A DNA stretch of 49,222 bases from HGM04593 sp964512955 (GTDB taxonomy: Bacteria; Bacteroidota; Bacteroidia; Bacteroidales; Bacteroidaceae), in NCBI GenBank assembly GCA_964512955.1, contig CAZEKX010000006.1, positions 1 through 49,222 of the forward strand, read 5' to 3'. Within the stretch, counting starts at the first letter, position 1; every line of letters begins with the position of its first letter. The translations under genes were made by a program, and so were the position numbers. Positions 9,561-18,391 of this stretch are shown piece by piece. The notes below the pieces were generated by a model. That model saw only the letters and a program-made list of their open reading frames with translations, ran no database searches and was not told where the DNA came from.

Positions 9561-10337
9561 ATGCCTACAATTATATTTCCATCTCCGATATTTGGCCCGA
9601 TACATAGCCGACGTCTTGGTGTATCACTTGGTATAAACCTGTTACCCGGTGATGGTAAGATTTGCTCTTTCGACTGTATATATTGCGAATGTGGTTTCAA
9701 TGCAACACACCGCAGCCGCACTCCAATGCCTACACGCGAAGAGGTTGCAGAGGCATTGGAGAGACAATTACAGATTATGCAAAAAGAGGGAACATCGCCC
9801 GATGTCCTAACATTTGCCGGAAATGGAGAACCAACCCTGCACCCGTATTTTGCCGAGATTATAGATGACACTATTGCATTGCGCAACAAATACTTTCCTA
9901 AAGCAAAGGTGAGTGTCCTTAGCAACTCAACAATGATTACAAAGCCAAAAGTGTTTGAAGCATTGAAGAAGGTGGACAATAACATTTTGAAATTGGACAC
10001 AGTAGACATCAACTACATAAACCTTGTAGACCGCCCGAACGCGACATACAACCTCGAAAGAATCATAGAAAAGATGAAAGAATTTAATGGAGATGTTGTA
10101 ATACAAACTATGTTCTTAAAAGGAGTTATTGATGTAAAAGACCTTGACAACACCGGTGATAAATATGTTAAACCTTGGTTGGAAACAGTAATATCAATTG
10201 CTCCACGCGAAGTAATGATTTATACTATCGACCGTGAGACTCCGCAACAAGGATTGTTAAAAGCCACTCACGAAGATTTGGACAGAATTGTAGCATTAAT
10301 ACAAGATGCTGGTATTAAGGCATCGGCATCGTACTAA
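9561..10337 (+). CDS. Radical SAM protein
   Basis: Predicted iron-sulfur enzyme that makes a 5'-deoxyadenosyl radical from S-adenosylmethionine. The cluster ligands are C35, C39 and C42 in CSFDCIYC, the CxxxCxxC pattern. The glycine-rich strand is FAGNGEPTLHP (about 87-97). The N-terminus FGPIHSRRLGVSLGIN matches a group of small radical SAM proteins of about 220-260 residues related to COG0731 whose substrate I do not know. No SPASM or other auxiliary cluster is evident. Its last 23 bp overlap the convergent ABC ATPase gene, so transcripts from the two strands overlap. The neighbours do not indicate a pathway. Confidence 0.88.
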   Translation: MPTIIFPSPIFGPIHSRRLGVSLGINLLPGDGKICSFDCIYCECGFNATHRSRTPMPTREEVAEALERQLQIMQKEGTSPDVLTFAGNGEPTLHPYFAEIIDDTIALRNKYFPKAKVSVLSNSTMITKPKVFEALKKVDNNILKLDTVDINYINLVDRPNATYNLERIIEKMKEFNGDVVIQTMFLKGVIDVKDLDNTGDKYVKPWLETVISIAPREVMIYTIDRETPQQGLLKATHEDLDRIVALIQDAGIKASASY

Positions 10338-10974
10338 CTTCGACAGAGCCATTCACAAAAGCAATGTGTTTGGCATACCTCTTTATATTATGTGCATCGT
10401 GCCCAACCAGTACAATTGCACAGGTACGGTTTAACTCTTTGAGATATTCGTAAAGACGATTTTCCGATTTATTATCGAGATAAGTGCTAGGTTCATCGAG
10501 AATAAGCACATCGGGTTGCATAACAACAGCCCTTGCAAGCAGAGTTCGTTGCAGTTCACCACCACTTAATTCGGCAATTGGTTTATCGGCAAGCGACGTT
10601 ATATCCATTTGCAGAAGTACCTTGTTTACTGCATCACACTCAGAGGTATTCAACGACATCCCATACATTGTTTTTTTATCGAGCAACCCCAAAGCCACCG
10701 TTTCACGTACCGATATAGGGAATTGCCTATCTATTGACGAGATTTGTGGCAAGTAACCCATAGAAAGATTTCCCACAGATTTACCACACTTTGAAAATAA
10801 AACTTCGCCATATTGCGGTTTCAGCAGACCTAACATTAACTTTATAAGTGTGGTTTTCCCACTACCGTTACCGCCCACAACACCCATGAAGTCGTTTTCT
10901 TCCACAGTTAAATTAACTCCATTAAGCAATGGAATTTTACCATAAGAAAAATATAGATTTTTAAGTTCTATCAT
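10315..10974 (-). CDS. Metal-type ABC transporter ATP-binding protein (ZnuC-like)
   Basis: ATPase subunit of an importer, probably for Zn or Mn given its partner. Walker A is GGNGSGKTT (about 34-42), the signature is LSGGELQRTLLARA (about 139-152), Walker B is VLILDEPS, and the switch histidine is in VGHDAHN. At 219 residues it is close to the family length. It shares a boundary base with the upstream lipoprotein gene, so the two are translationally coupled. No membrane permease gene lies in this operon or elsewhere in the window, which is unusual for a znuABC-type system. The metal is inferred only from the binding-protein neighbour. Confidence 0.88.
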   Translation of the reverse strand: MIELKNLYFSYGKIPLLNGVNLTVEENDFMGVVGGNGSGKTTLIKLMLGLLKPQYGEVLFSKCGKSVGNLSMGYLPQISSIDRQFPISVRETVALGLLDKKTMYGMSLNTSECDAVNKVLLQMDITSLADKPIAELSGGELQRTLLARAVVMQPDVLILDEPSTYLDNKSENRLYEYLKELNRTCAIVLVGHDAHNIKRYAKHIAFVNGSVEVSTMPMP

Positions 10975-11786
10975 TAAAAACGACTTATACAGTTGGCAAT
11001 ATGCAACATCTGTTGTTCCCAGTTATAACTCAATGGATCAATTACCTCAACCTTTGCTCCAATCTCACTTGCTATAGTTTCGGCTCTTCTTCTATCAAAT
11101 TCCTGTTGCACAAATACTATATTCACATTTTTTGCCTTTGCCAGGTCTATTATATTTTTTATATGTGCCACAGATGGTTCTTTTCCATCATGTTCAATTG
11201 CAATCTGCTCAAGAGCATATAAATTCGAAAAATAGGTAAGGGAAGGATGAAATATTACAAATCCTTTTCCTTTATCTTTGCTCAAATGTTTTGTCAGTAA
11301 TGAATCGATATTAGAAAGTCGTTGTTTGAGAGTACACAAACGAGAGATATATACTTCCCTATTGATACTATCTACTCGACAAAGAGTGTTACATATATTC
11401 TCTGCAATAACAGACATATTGTCTGGCGAAGTCCATAAATGAGGGTCGCCACCACAACGTTCAATACCTTTAGAGGTATCTGTAATAAGCAATGATGGAT
11501 TAATAGAGATAATTTTTTTGCCCCACACCTTCTCAAGACCCAAGCCACCCACCATCATATACAAACGACTATTGGCAAGAGTTTGCATCTGTTGCGGTGT
11601 AGGATCGGTTGTTTCGGGGTTCGTGCCTTTTGGAAAGAGTGTTTTAACCTGCCATCTATCACCTGCAATTGCTTCGGTTACAAAACGGTATGGTTCTATT
11701 GTAACTGTTATAATATTGTCGGGTACCCTATTTTCGGAACAAGAGTACAACAACAAAAGAAATAATATATATACTATCTGTTTCAT
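10974..11786 (-). CDS. Metal-binding lipoprotein of an ABC importer (ZnuA/TroA family)
   Basis: Periplasmic cluster A-I solute-binding protein anchored as a lipoprotein. The signal peptide MKQIVYILFLLLLYSC ends in a lipobox with C16 as the acylated cysteine. Family signs are VTIEPYRFVTEAIAGDRW near residue 30 (normally providing a metal-ligand His, not obvious here), PKGTNPETTDPTPQQ, the metal-ligand segment GGDPHLWTSPDN (about 112-123), a second His in VIFHPSLTYF, and a C-terminal IDPLSYNW with an acidic ligand. The ligand set therefore looks reduced compared with ZnuA. It overlaps the DedA-like gene upstream and the ATPase gene downstream by single bases. Confidence 0.85.
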   Translation of the reverse strand: MKQIVYILFLLLLYSCSENRVPDNIITVTIEPYRFVTEAIAGDRWQVKTLFPKGTNPETTDPTPQQMQTLANSRLYMMVGGLGLEKVWGKKIISINPSLLITDTSKGIERCGGDPHLWTSPDNMSVIAENICNTLCRVDSINREVYISRLCTLKQRLSNIDSLLTKHLSKDKGKGFVIFHPSLTYFSNLYALEQIAIEHDGKEPSVAHIKNIIDLAKAKNVNIVFVQQEFDRRRAETIASEIGAKVEVIDPLSYNWEQQMLHIANCISRF

Positions 11787-12262
11787 TATTTACTACATTT
11801 TGCAACAGCAGAGACAACACCTTCGTACGAAAGTATTATCACCAAATATCGCAATAACTTTCCCAAAAACATAACTAACAAAACTTTCCACCAACTAACC
11901 CTCATATTTCCAAGCATTACAACAATAGCCTCACCAACCACAGCCAGGAAGGAAAAGAAAGCAACCCAATAGCCATACTTCTCAATGTAAACCTCGGCAC
12001 GTTTTGCCTTCTCACCTGTAACTCTAAAAAAACGGGTAAACCATCCTTTCTTAATAAAGCCACCCAAAAAGAAACAGGTCATACCACCCAAAGTATTCCC
12101 AATAGTAGATGAAAGAAGAAGATTAAAAGGACTCAAACCCACGCCAAGAAAGAAAATCAATAATACATCGCTAGAGAATGGCAAGATAGAACCTGAGAGA
12201 AACGATATAAGCCCCATTCCCCAATAACCATAATCGCGACAAAAATCCATTATCCATTCCAT
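11786..12262 (-). CDS. DedA/YqaA-family membrane protein
   Basis: A 158-residue polytopic inner-membrane protein of the DedA (SNARE-associated) superfamily, whose members include lipid scramblases and flippases. The hallmark pattern is present: a re-entrant stretch ILPFSSDVLLIFFLGVG (about 26-42), a glycine-rich IGNTLGGMTCFFLG, and a second re-entrant half around VGEAIVVMLGNMRVSWW. It is short like E. coli YqaA. Its ATG at 12262 overlaps the upstream hypothetical gene by 13 bp, and its end touches the metal lipoprotein gene, placing it in the middle of a tight operon. Substrate unknown. Confidence 0.85.
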   Translation of the reverse strand: MEWIMDFCRDYGYWGMGLISFLSGSILPFSSDVLLIFFLGVGLSPFNLLLSSTIGNTLGGMTCFFLGGFIKKGWFTRFFRVTGEKAKRAEVYIEKYGYWVAFFSFLAVVGEAIVVMLGNMRVSWWKVLLVMFLGKLLRYLVIILSYEGVVSAVAKCSK

Positions 12263-13233
12263 AGACCAAAGAACGCCACAAGAAGTAGCAATACATTTAG
12301 AATAACAAAATATATGTTAGAAAGTTTAGTAATCTTAACAGTTATAACGTACGCCAACATAAGTGCAGTTCCTGGCAAACGCCACATAAGAAACATGTCA
12401 TAATTATGAGCAACAAACCAAGAGAGAGTCCAAAGATATATATTTGTGATTACAAAGAGAGAGAGCATACGTCTCATTACCGGTTTTGCAGGGTTAGATG
12501 TCGCTACCAACAGCCATACCGATTGTATTATCAGCATCATTTCTATAGACATAAACAGTATTTGCGCAATTGTCAATGAACAGTTTGAATGCAAAACAAA
12601 CAGTTCCGACACTCCGGAAATAAAATATCTCGTTATAAAATTTAATTTCGGATATATATATTCGGAGCCAAAAAGGAGCCAAAAAGGCGTAACAAAACCC
12701 AATAACGCAGCAAATAGAGTTTTAATTTTAAATATTTCGGCAATGAACAAATATAAAAAGAATATTGGTATCAGATAGATGAATTGGGGAAATATCAATG
12801 CCGAAGATGCTATGAGAAGAAATATTGAATATACACGTCTCTCTACACCATCATACACTATACAGGTCGATAACATTGTAATGGAAAATATGAAAAACAA
12901 CAATGAGATAGCCAACTGTATATTGCCATGAAGATAAAAATTCATTGATAATAGGTATAGGAAGAGAGAAGCCAGCCAAGGTGTTCTCGTTTCGAGTATC
13001 ACCAACGAATTAAGGATATATGCAACAAGAACAAATATCGGGAACGAAAGCAGGTAACCCACCCAACCTGCAGATATGGATAGGCCTGAGAAGATGAGTT
13101 GCCCCGATGTTACCACCTCGTCAACAGAAAAAAAGAGCCCCAAGAGCCACAGCAACAACGATGCTACCAGCAGACTTATTGCAGTATATCTGCCGGTAAC
13201 AAACATTTGCTGAAACAATCGGTTATAAGTCAA
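12250..13233 (-). CDS. Hypothetical polytopic membrane protein
   Basis: I do not recognise a characterised family. The protein has about eight to ten hydrophobic segments from near residue 18 to the C-terminus, joined by short loops, with few charged residues and no evident catalytic motif. It resembles uncharacterised Bacteroidota integral membrane proteins encoded next to purD. The start is uncertain. The frame can open at TTG (13233), which overlaps the purD end by 11 bp, or at ATG 13206 (10th codon, inside QQMFVTGRY). The ATG is the safer choice; the longer coordinates are given because a positive N-terminus RLFQQ looks genuine. It overlaps the DedA-like gene by 13 bp. Confidence 0.7.
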   Translation of the reverse strand: MTYNRLFQQMFVTGRYTAISLLVASLLLWLLGLFFSVDEVVTSGQLIFSGLSISAGWVGYLLSFPIFVLVAYILNSLVILETRTPWLASLFLYLLSMNFYLHGNIQLAISLLFFIFSITMLSTCIVYDGVERRVYSIFLLIASSALIFPQFIYLIPIFFLYLFIAEIFKIKTLFAALLGFVTPFWLLFGSEYIYPKLNFITRYFISGVSELFVLHSNCSLTIAQILFMSIEMMLIIQSVWLLVATSNPAKPVMRRMLSLFVITNIYLWTLSWFVAHNYDMFLMWRLPGTALMLAYVITVKITKLSNIYFVILNVLLLLVAFFGLWNG

Positions 13234-14491
13234 AGCCTATATCTCCTCTAAAATATTTCTTGTTAAAATTTATTTTCTCGGCAATAGCAAACGAGTGTGC
13301 AAGTGCCTCTGTTCTATTATTGCCATACGAACAGACAGCAAGTACACGTCCACCTGCAGTTACTACCTTGCCATCTTTTAAAGCAGTACCTGCATGAAAA
13401 AGAATACTATCGCCAGAATTTTCCAATCCCGTTATCTCGAACCCTTTCTCGTAGGCTTCGGGATAACCACCGGAGACAAGCATAACACAGACTGCGGTAC
13501 GCTCATCAAATTCTACAGTTGTACCGGCAAGTGTTCCTGCGTCAACTTTCTCAAAAAGTTCCACAATATCATCTTTTAGACGCAACATAACCGATTCTGT
13601 TTCCGGGTCGCCCATACGAGCATTATACTCTATTACCATAGGTTCACCTGTAACATTTATAAGACCAAAAAAGATAAAGCCTTTGTACAACAATCCATCG
13701 GCAGCCAAACCTTGCACAGTGGGACGTATAATTCTATCCTCTACTTTTTTCATCCATTGTGTATCGGCAAACGGAACAGGAGATATTGAACCCATACCAC
13801 CGGTATTCAACCCTGTGTTACCCTCACCAATACGCTTATAATCTTTTGCTTCGGGCAGAATGACATAATCTTTGCCATCGGTAAGCACAAATACCGAGCA
13901 CTCTATTCCATCGAGAAACTCTTCTATTACAACAGTAGCCGAAGAGTTACCGAACATACCCGAGAACATCTCTTTCAATTGCTCTTTTGCCTCTTCGAGT
14001 GTAGGAACTATAAGTACACCCTTACCAGCACACAACCCGTCGGCTTTCAACACGTAAGGCGCTTGCAAACCCTCAAGGAATTTATAAGCATCCTCTATTT
14101 GGGATGCATCGAATGCTTTATATGCAGCAGTGGGGATATTATGGCGTTGCATAAAATCCTTTGCGAAACTTTTGCTACCTTCGAGTTGTGCAGCATCGCG
14201 TGAAGGAGCAATAACCGCAATATTCTTCAGTTGCTCGTTGCCTTTAAAGTAATCATATATACCCTTAACCAAAGGGTCTTCGGGACCTACAACCACCATA
14301 GAGATTCCATTGTCAAGAACAAATTTCGCTATTGCATCGAAATCGCATACCGACAAAGGAATATTTTCTCCTACCTGCGATGTTCCGGCATTACCCGGAG
14401 CAATAAACAACTTTTCAACCTTTGCACTCTGTGCAATTTTCCAGGCAAGTGCATGTTCGCGCCCTCCACTACCTAAAAGCAATATCTTCAT
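13223..14491 (-). CDS. purD: Phosphoribosylamine-glycine ligase (GAR synthetase)
   Basis: Second step of de novo purine synthesis: joins glycine to 5-phosphoribosylamine with ATP. The N-terminal domain starts with the phosphate-binding GSGGREHALAW (about 7-17) and PGNAGTSQVGENIPL. An ATP-grasp domain follows, with VLKADGLCAGKGVLI (about 147-161) and VIEEFLDGIECSVF. The substrate region is NTGGMGSISPVPF, and a metal-binding E...N appears in VIEYNARMGDPETE. At 422 residues the length is normal. It lies 29 bp downstream of the THUMP methyltransferase gene in a minus-strand run; two other purine genes (purB, guaB) occur in the window but not in this operon. Confidence 0.97.
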   Translation of the reverse strand: MKILLLGSGGREHALAWKIAQSAKVEKLFIAPGNAGTSQVGENIPLSVCDFDAIAKFVLDNGISMVVVGPEDPLVKGIYDYFKGNEQLKNIAVIAPSRDAAQLEGSKSFAKDFMQRHNIPTAAYKAFDASQIEDAYKFLEGLQAPYVLKADGLCAGKGVLIVPTLEEAKEQLKEMFSGMFGNSSATVVIEEFLDGIECSVFVLTDGKDYVILPEAKDYKRIGEGNTGLNTGGMGSISPVPFADTQWMKKVEDRIIRPTVQGLAADGLLYKGFIFFGLINVTGEPMVIEYNARMGDPETESVMLRLKDDIVELFEKVDAGTLAGTTVEFDERTAVCVMLVSGGYPEAYEKGFEITGLENSGDSILFHAGTALKDGKVVTAGGRVLAVCSYGNNRTEALAHSFAIAEKINFNKKYFRGDIGFDL

Positions 14492-14520
14492 ACCTATGCT
14501 ATTTAACTGTTTTCAATGTC

Positions 14521-16077
14521 TTAATCTCTTTTACCACCCTTTTTAAAGGTTTTTCCACCTTTTAAAAATGGTTTCTTTTCACCTCTACCAGTTTGATGCT
14601 GTTCTCTACGTGGTCTTTTTTCATCATCACCCCATCTTACTGTTCGGCTGTTATCATTTCGTTTTTTATTGTCGTTTCGTTCGCGACGATTGTCGTTATT
14701 TCGTTCGCGACGACTATCATCTCTTCCACGTTCAGATGATATTTTCTTTGCGGTACGTGTTTTAAAGTAGGACTCCAATTCGCGACGACGACGTACCGAA
14801 GCATCATCCGCCATACCTTCCGGCAATTCATAGTCTCTTTCACTACGACTGTTACGTACCTCTCCATCGAGTCCTGTCAGACGAGATTTTCTTTTCAATG
14901 GAGCAAAATCCTTCTTCAAAGCATTACCCTCATCACGGAAACCCTTATATTTTCCTTGGAAAAGTTCATATTTACGGAATTCACAATCGAGATCACCATT
15001 ATACAATGGGACACGTGCCGAGGCCTTTAGACCCACTTGGTCGAAACAATCGTAACTACTGCTTATTATCCAAGCCTCATTACCTTGGAATGCATGTTTC
15101 AAACGCTCACCCAAGTCTTTATAAACCTGTAGAAGGTTTTCGGACATAAGACGTTCACCATAAGGCGGGTTTACTATCATCAATGCCCGTTTCTGCGGTT
15201 CAACAAAATCTTTTATATCGCGACACTCAATCTCAATGACATCGCCCTGCATAGCCGATTTCACATTACGACGTGCACAACCAACCATACGTCCATCGAC
15301 ATCGTAACCATAAATCTTATATTTGAACTCACGTTCGGCTGAATCATCATCATAAATAGATTTAAAGAGTTCACTATCGAAATCTTTCCATTTCTCAAAT
15401 GCATATCCTTGGCGGAATACACCCGGAGCAATATTCTTTGCTATAAGTGCAGCCTCAATTGGAATTGTTCCCGAACCACACATAGGATCAATTAAATCAC
15501 ATTCACCACGCCATCCGGTAAGCATAATCATACCCGCTGCAAGAACTTCATTTATTGGAGCTGCGCCAGTCTCTACGCGATAGCCACGACGATGTAAAGA
15601 CTCACCGGAACTATCAAAAGCCAAAGTACACTCCTCCTGCGCTATATGTATATGGAAGATTAAGTCGGGGTTATTCAGTCGAACCGATGGGCGACGACCA
15701 TTCTTCTCATTGAAATAATCGGCAATGGCATCTTTAACACGATATGCAACAAACTTTGAATGGCGGAAAACATCGCTATACACCACTGCATCTACCGAGA
15801 ATGTAGAATTACAGTCGAGATACTCTTCCCATTCAACACCCTTTATAATGTTATATACTTCATCGGCATCGGAAGCCTTAAAGTGCATGATGGGTTTGAG
15901 AATACGTATAGCCGTTCGCAAACAGAAGTTTGCTCTATACATTAACTCTTTGTTACCTGTAAACGACACCATACGACGCCCTATCTGTACATTATTTGCA
16001 CCTAAGTCGACCAATTCCTTTGCCAAAACCTCTTCGAGTCCTTGAAATGTTTTAGCAATAAGTTCAAATTCCTCCAT
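14521..16077 (-). CDS. THUMP-domain class I RNA methyltransferase (RlmL N-half-like) with basic tail
   Basis: Predicted S-adenosylmethionine-dependent methyltransferase, similar to the N-terminal half of E. coli RlmL, which makes m2G2445 in 23S rRNA. Residues 1-60 form the ferredoxin-like domain (FELIAKTFQGLEEVLAKEL) and 60-160 the THUMP domain. The Rossmann core carries the SAM motif IDPMCGSGTIPIEAAL (about 190-205) and the catalytic motif NPPYGERL near residue 305, which is the N6A/N2G type. The last 115 residues or so are a highly charged tail with repeated RRERNDN units, ending in Lys/Gly-rich sequence; such a tail is expected to be disordered and RNA-binding. No RlmK half is present. A TATCTTCG box lies 70 bp upstream. 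Confidence 0.9.
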   Translation of the reverse strand: MEEFELIAKTFQGLEEVLAKELVDLGANNVQIGRRMVSFTGNKELMYRANFCLRTAIRILKPIMHFKASDADEVYNIIKGVEWEEYLDCNSTFSVDAVVYSDVFRHSKFVAYRVKDAIADYFNEKNGRRPSVRLNNPDLIFHIHIAQEECTLAFDSSGESLHRRGYRVETGAAPINEVLAAGMIMLTGWRGECDLIDPMCGSGTIPIEAALIAKNIAPGVFRQGYAFEKWKDFDSELFKSIYDDDSAEREFKYKIYGYDVDGRMVGCARRNVKSAMQGDVIEIECRDIKDFVEPQKRALMIVNPPYGERLMSENLLQVYKDLGERLKHAFQGNEAWIISSSYDCFDQVGLKASARVPLYNGDLDCEFRKYELFQGKYKGFRDEGNALKKDFAPLKRKSRLTGLDGEVRNSRSERDYELPEGMADDASVRRRRELESYFKTRTAKKISSERGRDDSRRERNNDNRRERNDNKKRNDNSRTVRWGDDEKRPRREQHQTGRGEKKPFLKGGKTFKKGGKRD

Positions 16078-16146
16078 AAAACTATTAAAAAGAACAAAAA
16101 GTATTCCGTCCCATACATGTTATAGAACGGTAATGATAATTCTGTG

Positions 16147-16154
16147 CGAAGATA
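16147..16154 (-). promoter_or_regulatory. -7 box for the methyltransferase-purD run
   Basis: Minus-strand TATCTTCG, 70 bp before the ATG at 16077. A plus-strand copy of the same octamer occurs 57 bp away (16211), so the two genes diverge from matching -7 elements. No -33 TTTG is visible. Confidence 0.45.
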
Positions 16155-16210
16155 CGAATAAAAAACTATTTAAAAAGATTATCATGATTGTTATTTGCAG
16201 TAAAATTGGT

Positions 16211-16218
16211 TATCTTCG
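16211..16218 (+). promoter_or_regulatory. -7 box for the lytic transglycosylase gene
   Basis: TATCTTCG, with ATTG 20 bp upstream at 16187-16190 as a near-match to the -33 element. Transcription would begin near 16225, after the upstream in-frame ATG at 16188, which supports the ATG at 16245 as the translation start. Confidence 0.5.
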
Positions 16219-16244
16219 CGTTCCAAAATAAAAAACCATACAAC

Positions 16245-17213
16245 ATGTACAAAAAACTAATTACAATATTCGTTTCTACAACTTTTATAATAGGAACGTT
16301 TTTACTACTTGCCAACAGCAACGCAAACAAAAAGAACATACCCTATTCACAAATACCCTATTGTGCTGTTTCGCCCAAACTACCTACCGGTATTAAGTTT
16401 GCAGGGCAAGATATTGACCTGACACAGCAGGACCGCAGAGAAAGAATGGACCGTGAGATTCTTGCCTTTACATACTCACACATAAATACAATGCTACAAA
16501 TAAAACGTGCAAACAGACTGTTCCCTATTATTGAACCCATATTAAAAGAGTGCGAAATACCCGATGATTTTAAATATTTAATGATAATCGAAAGTAACGG
16601 CGATATATATGCCCGTTCCGTTGTCGGCGCCGGTGGTTTGTGGCAATTCATGGAAGGAACCGGAAAACAGTATGGATTGGAGATAAATAAGGATATAGAT
16701 GAAAGATATCATATTGAGAAAGCCACCAGGGCTGCATGTAAATACTTGAAAAAAGGATACGAAGAGTATGGCAATTGGATGACTGTTGCGGCAAGTTACA
16801 ATGCAGGAACAGCAAGTATAAGCAAAAAAGTTGAAACACAGAAAGAGAGCGACGCCATGAATCTTGTTCTTGCATCAGAGACATCACGTTATCTTTTCAG
16901 ATTATTGGCTGTAAAAACCATTTTTTCCGACCCGGTAAACTATGGTTTCATATTGCAACAACACGACCTGTACCCCCCATTACCCATTGCACGAGATATC
17001 ACAGTGAATAGTGCCATAATAGATTGGCCTAGTATAGCAAAAAAGCATGGTCTAAGTTACTTGCAACTACGCGAAGCAAATCCTTGGATACGTAGTACAA
17101 GATTAAATAACAACAAGAGAAGAAGTTATAAGATTCTTGTACCGGACAGCAAAAAACTACACTACGACCCCGAAAAAACAGATGCTCACAACCCCAAGTG
17201 GGTTATCAGATAA
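16245..17213 (+). CDS. Exported lytic transglycosylase (SLT/MltD type)
   Basis: Cleaves peptidoglycan glycan strands to 1,6-anhydro-muropeptides in the periplasm. The chosen ATG gives a clean signal peptide (MYKKLITIFVS plus a hydrophobic stretch to about residue 24); the frame extends 19 codons upstream but that region holds the promoter. The SLT domain has the catalytic E116 in MIIESNGD, then AGGLWQFMEGTGKQYGL and VAASYNAG, the typical three blocks. Near the C-terminus, DWPSIAKKHGLSYLQLREANPW (about 262-283) looks like a degenerate LysM or LysM-like wall-binding repeat. The 322-residue protein ends 8 bp inside the convergent manC gene. Confidence 0.9.
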   Translation: MYKKLITIFVSTTFIIGTFLLLANSNANKKNIPYSQIPYCAVSPKLPTGIKFAGQDIDLTQQDRRERMDREILAFTYSHINTMLQIKRANRLFPIIEPILKECEIPDDFKYLMIIESNGDIYARSVVGAGGLWQFMEGTGKQYGLEINKDIDERYHIEKATRAACKYLKKGYEEYGNWMTVAASYNAGTASISKKVETQKESDAMNLVLASETSRYLFRLLAVKTIFSDPVNYGFILQQHDLYPPLPIARDITVNSAIIDWPSIAKKHGLSYLQLREANPWIRSTRLNNNKRRSYKILVPDSKKLHYDPEKTDAHNPKWVIR

Positions 17214-18300
17214 ACTTATCACCCGATTTCATACGAGCATCATTAAGAAATTTACGTACATCGCGTTCGTCGCCTTTCTTGCAAATCAACAAGACGTCGT
17301 CGGTATCTACCACCAACAAATCTTCGATATCTTGTAATACTGCCATTTTCCCTTTTGGCAATACAACAACATTGTCGCGACAATCGTAAAGCATTGATTC
17401 GGGTGTTGTTACCACATTCCCATCCTCATCTTGAGATAGTGAACTGTAGAGAGTATCCCATGTACCGATATCTGCCCAGCCGAACTCACCCACCTCAACA
17501 AACACATTGTCGGCCCTCTCCATTACAGCAACATCCATTGCCGCATTAGGGAAGGAGGTATATGCATCATACACTCTACGACGACGTTCATCACGGTTCG
17601 GATACTCTTCGAAGAGATGTTCCAATTCCCCCATCATGTCGGGCAACAGTTCCACCATAGTATCTATAAGAGTCTTGACATTGCATATATATATACCGGA
17701 GTTCCAATAAAACTCTCCACTCTCCATAAATATTTTAGCGAAGTTATATGCCGGTTTTTCGGTAAAAGTACGTACTTTATAAAAACGACCTTTATCGGAT
17801 ACCGAACTATTATTTTCTACTTGAATATAGCCATAACGAGTTTCGGGACATGTCGGTTTAATACCAATTATGACAAGTTTGCTTTGTTCGGCAACAAAAT
17901 CGAGACCATTTGAAACAGTTTCCACAAAAAGATTCTCATCTACAACAAGTTGGTCGGCCTGCGCCACCACAATATTTGCATTGGGATTCAGTTGGCGTAT
18001 ATGACAAGCCACATAGGCTGTACTTGGTGCTGTACCACGGAATGTAGGTTCATGAAGTACTTGCTCGGTAGAGAGACCGGGCAGTTGTTCATGTACCAAA
18101 GCAGAATATTCTATATTTGTAGATATTATAATATTTTCTTTGGGGACAATACGGCTATAGCGGTCGAATGTCTGTTGAAGCAATGTTCTGCCACACCCTA
18201 ATAGGTCGAGAAACTGCTTAGGGTAGCCTTTACGGCTTAACGGCCAGAGGCGACTACCCACACCGCCTGCCATAATCACGCAATATCTATTATTGTCCAT
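17206..18300 (-). CDS. manC: Mannose-1-phosphate guanylyltransferase
   Basis: Makes GDP-mannose from GTP and mannose-1-phosphate for surface glycans. The nucleotidyltransferase signature is AGGVGSRLWPLSR followed by PKQF (about 11-28), with HEPTFRGTAP, VAQADQLV, FTEKPAYNFA and FYWNSGIYI further on. At 364 residues it is the single-domain form, without the phosphomannose isomerase half of bifunctional ManC/AlgA. ATG 18300 is preferred over the in-frame GTG one codon upstream. It lies downstream of the asnS terminator with no strong promoter of its own seen, so partial read-through is possible. It likely feeds the glycosyltransferases at 7.5-9.4 kb, by inference. Confidence 0.94.
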   Translation of the reverse strand: MDNNRYCVIMAGGVGSRLWPLSRKGYPKQFLDLLGCGRTLLQQTFDRYSRIVPKENIIISTNIEYSALVHEQLPGLSTEQVLHEPTFRGTAPSTAYVACHIRQLNPNANIVVAQADQLVVDENLFVETVSNGLDFVAEQSKLVIIGIKPTCPETRYGYIQVENNSSVSDKGRFYKVRTFTEKPAYNFAKIFMESGEFYWNSGIYICNVKTLIDTMVELLPDMMGELEHLFEEYPNRDERRRRVYDAYTSFPNAAMDVAVMERADNVFVEVGEFGWADIGTWDTLYSSLSQDEDGNVVTTPESMLYDCRDNVVVLPKGKMAVLQDIEDLLVVDTDDVLLICKKGDERDVRKFLNDARMKSGDKFI

Positions 18301-18349
18301 CACTGTTTCCTTTTTATCTTATATAACGTATATATAAACCTTTTATTGC

Positions 18350-18379
18350 AAAAACTCCCTCTTAGAGGAGGGAGTTTTT
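18350..18379 (-). terminator. Terminator after asnS
   Basis: A 12-bp inverted repeat (18350-18361 with 18368-18379) has a GC-rich inner stem ACTCCCTC/GAGGGAGT, a 6-nt loop and flanking A and T tracts. In the minus direction the stem ends in TTTTT, as expected of an intrinsic terminator, 13 bp past the asnS stop. Confidence 0.8.
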
Positions 18380-18391
18380 AACACTATTTCT

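Noticed and set aside
14650..14720. Possible CRISPR-like or tandem repeat array
   Set aside because: Short degenerate 21-bp units are in frame and encode the Arg/Asn-rich protein tail; there are no spacers.
16188..16244. Upstream in-frame start for the lytic transglycosylase
   Set aside because: The extra 19 codons cover the TATCTTCG promoter box and spoil the signal peptide; ATG 16245 fits better.
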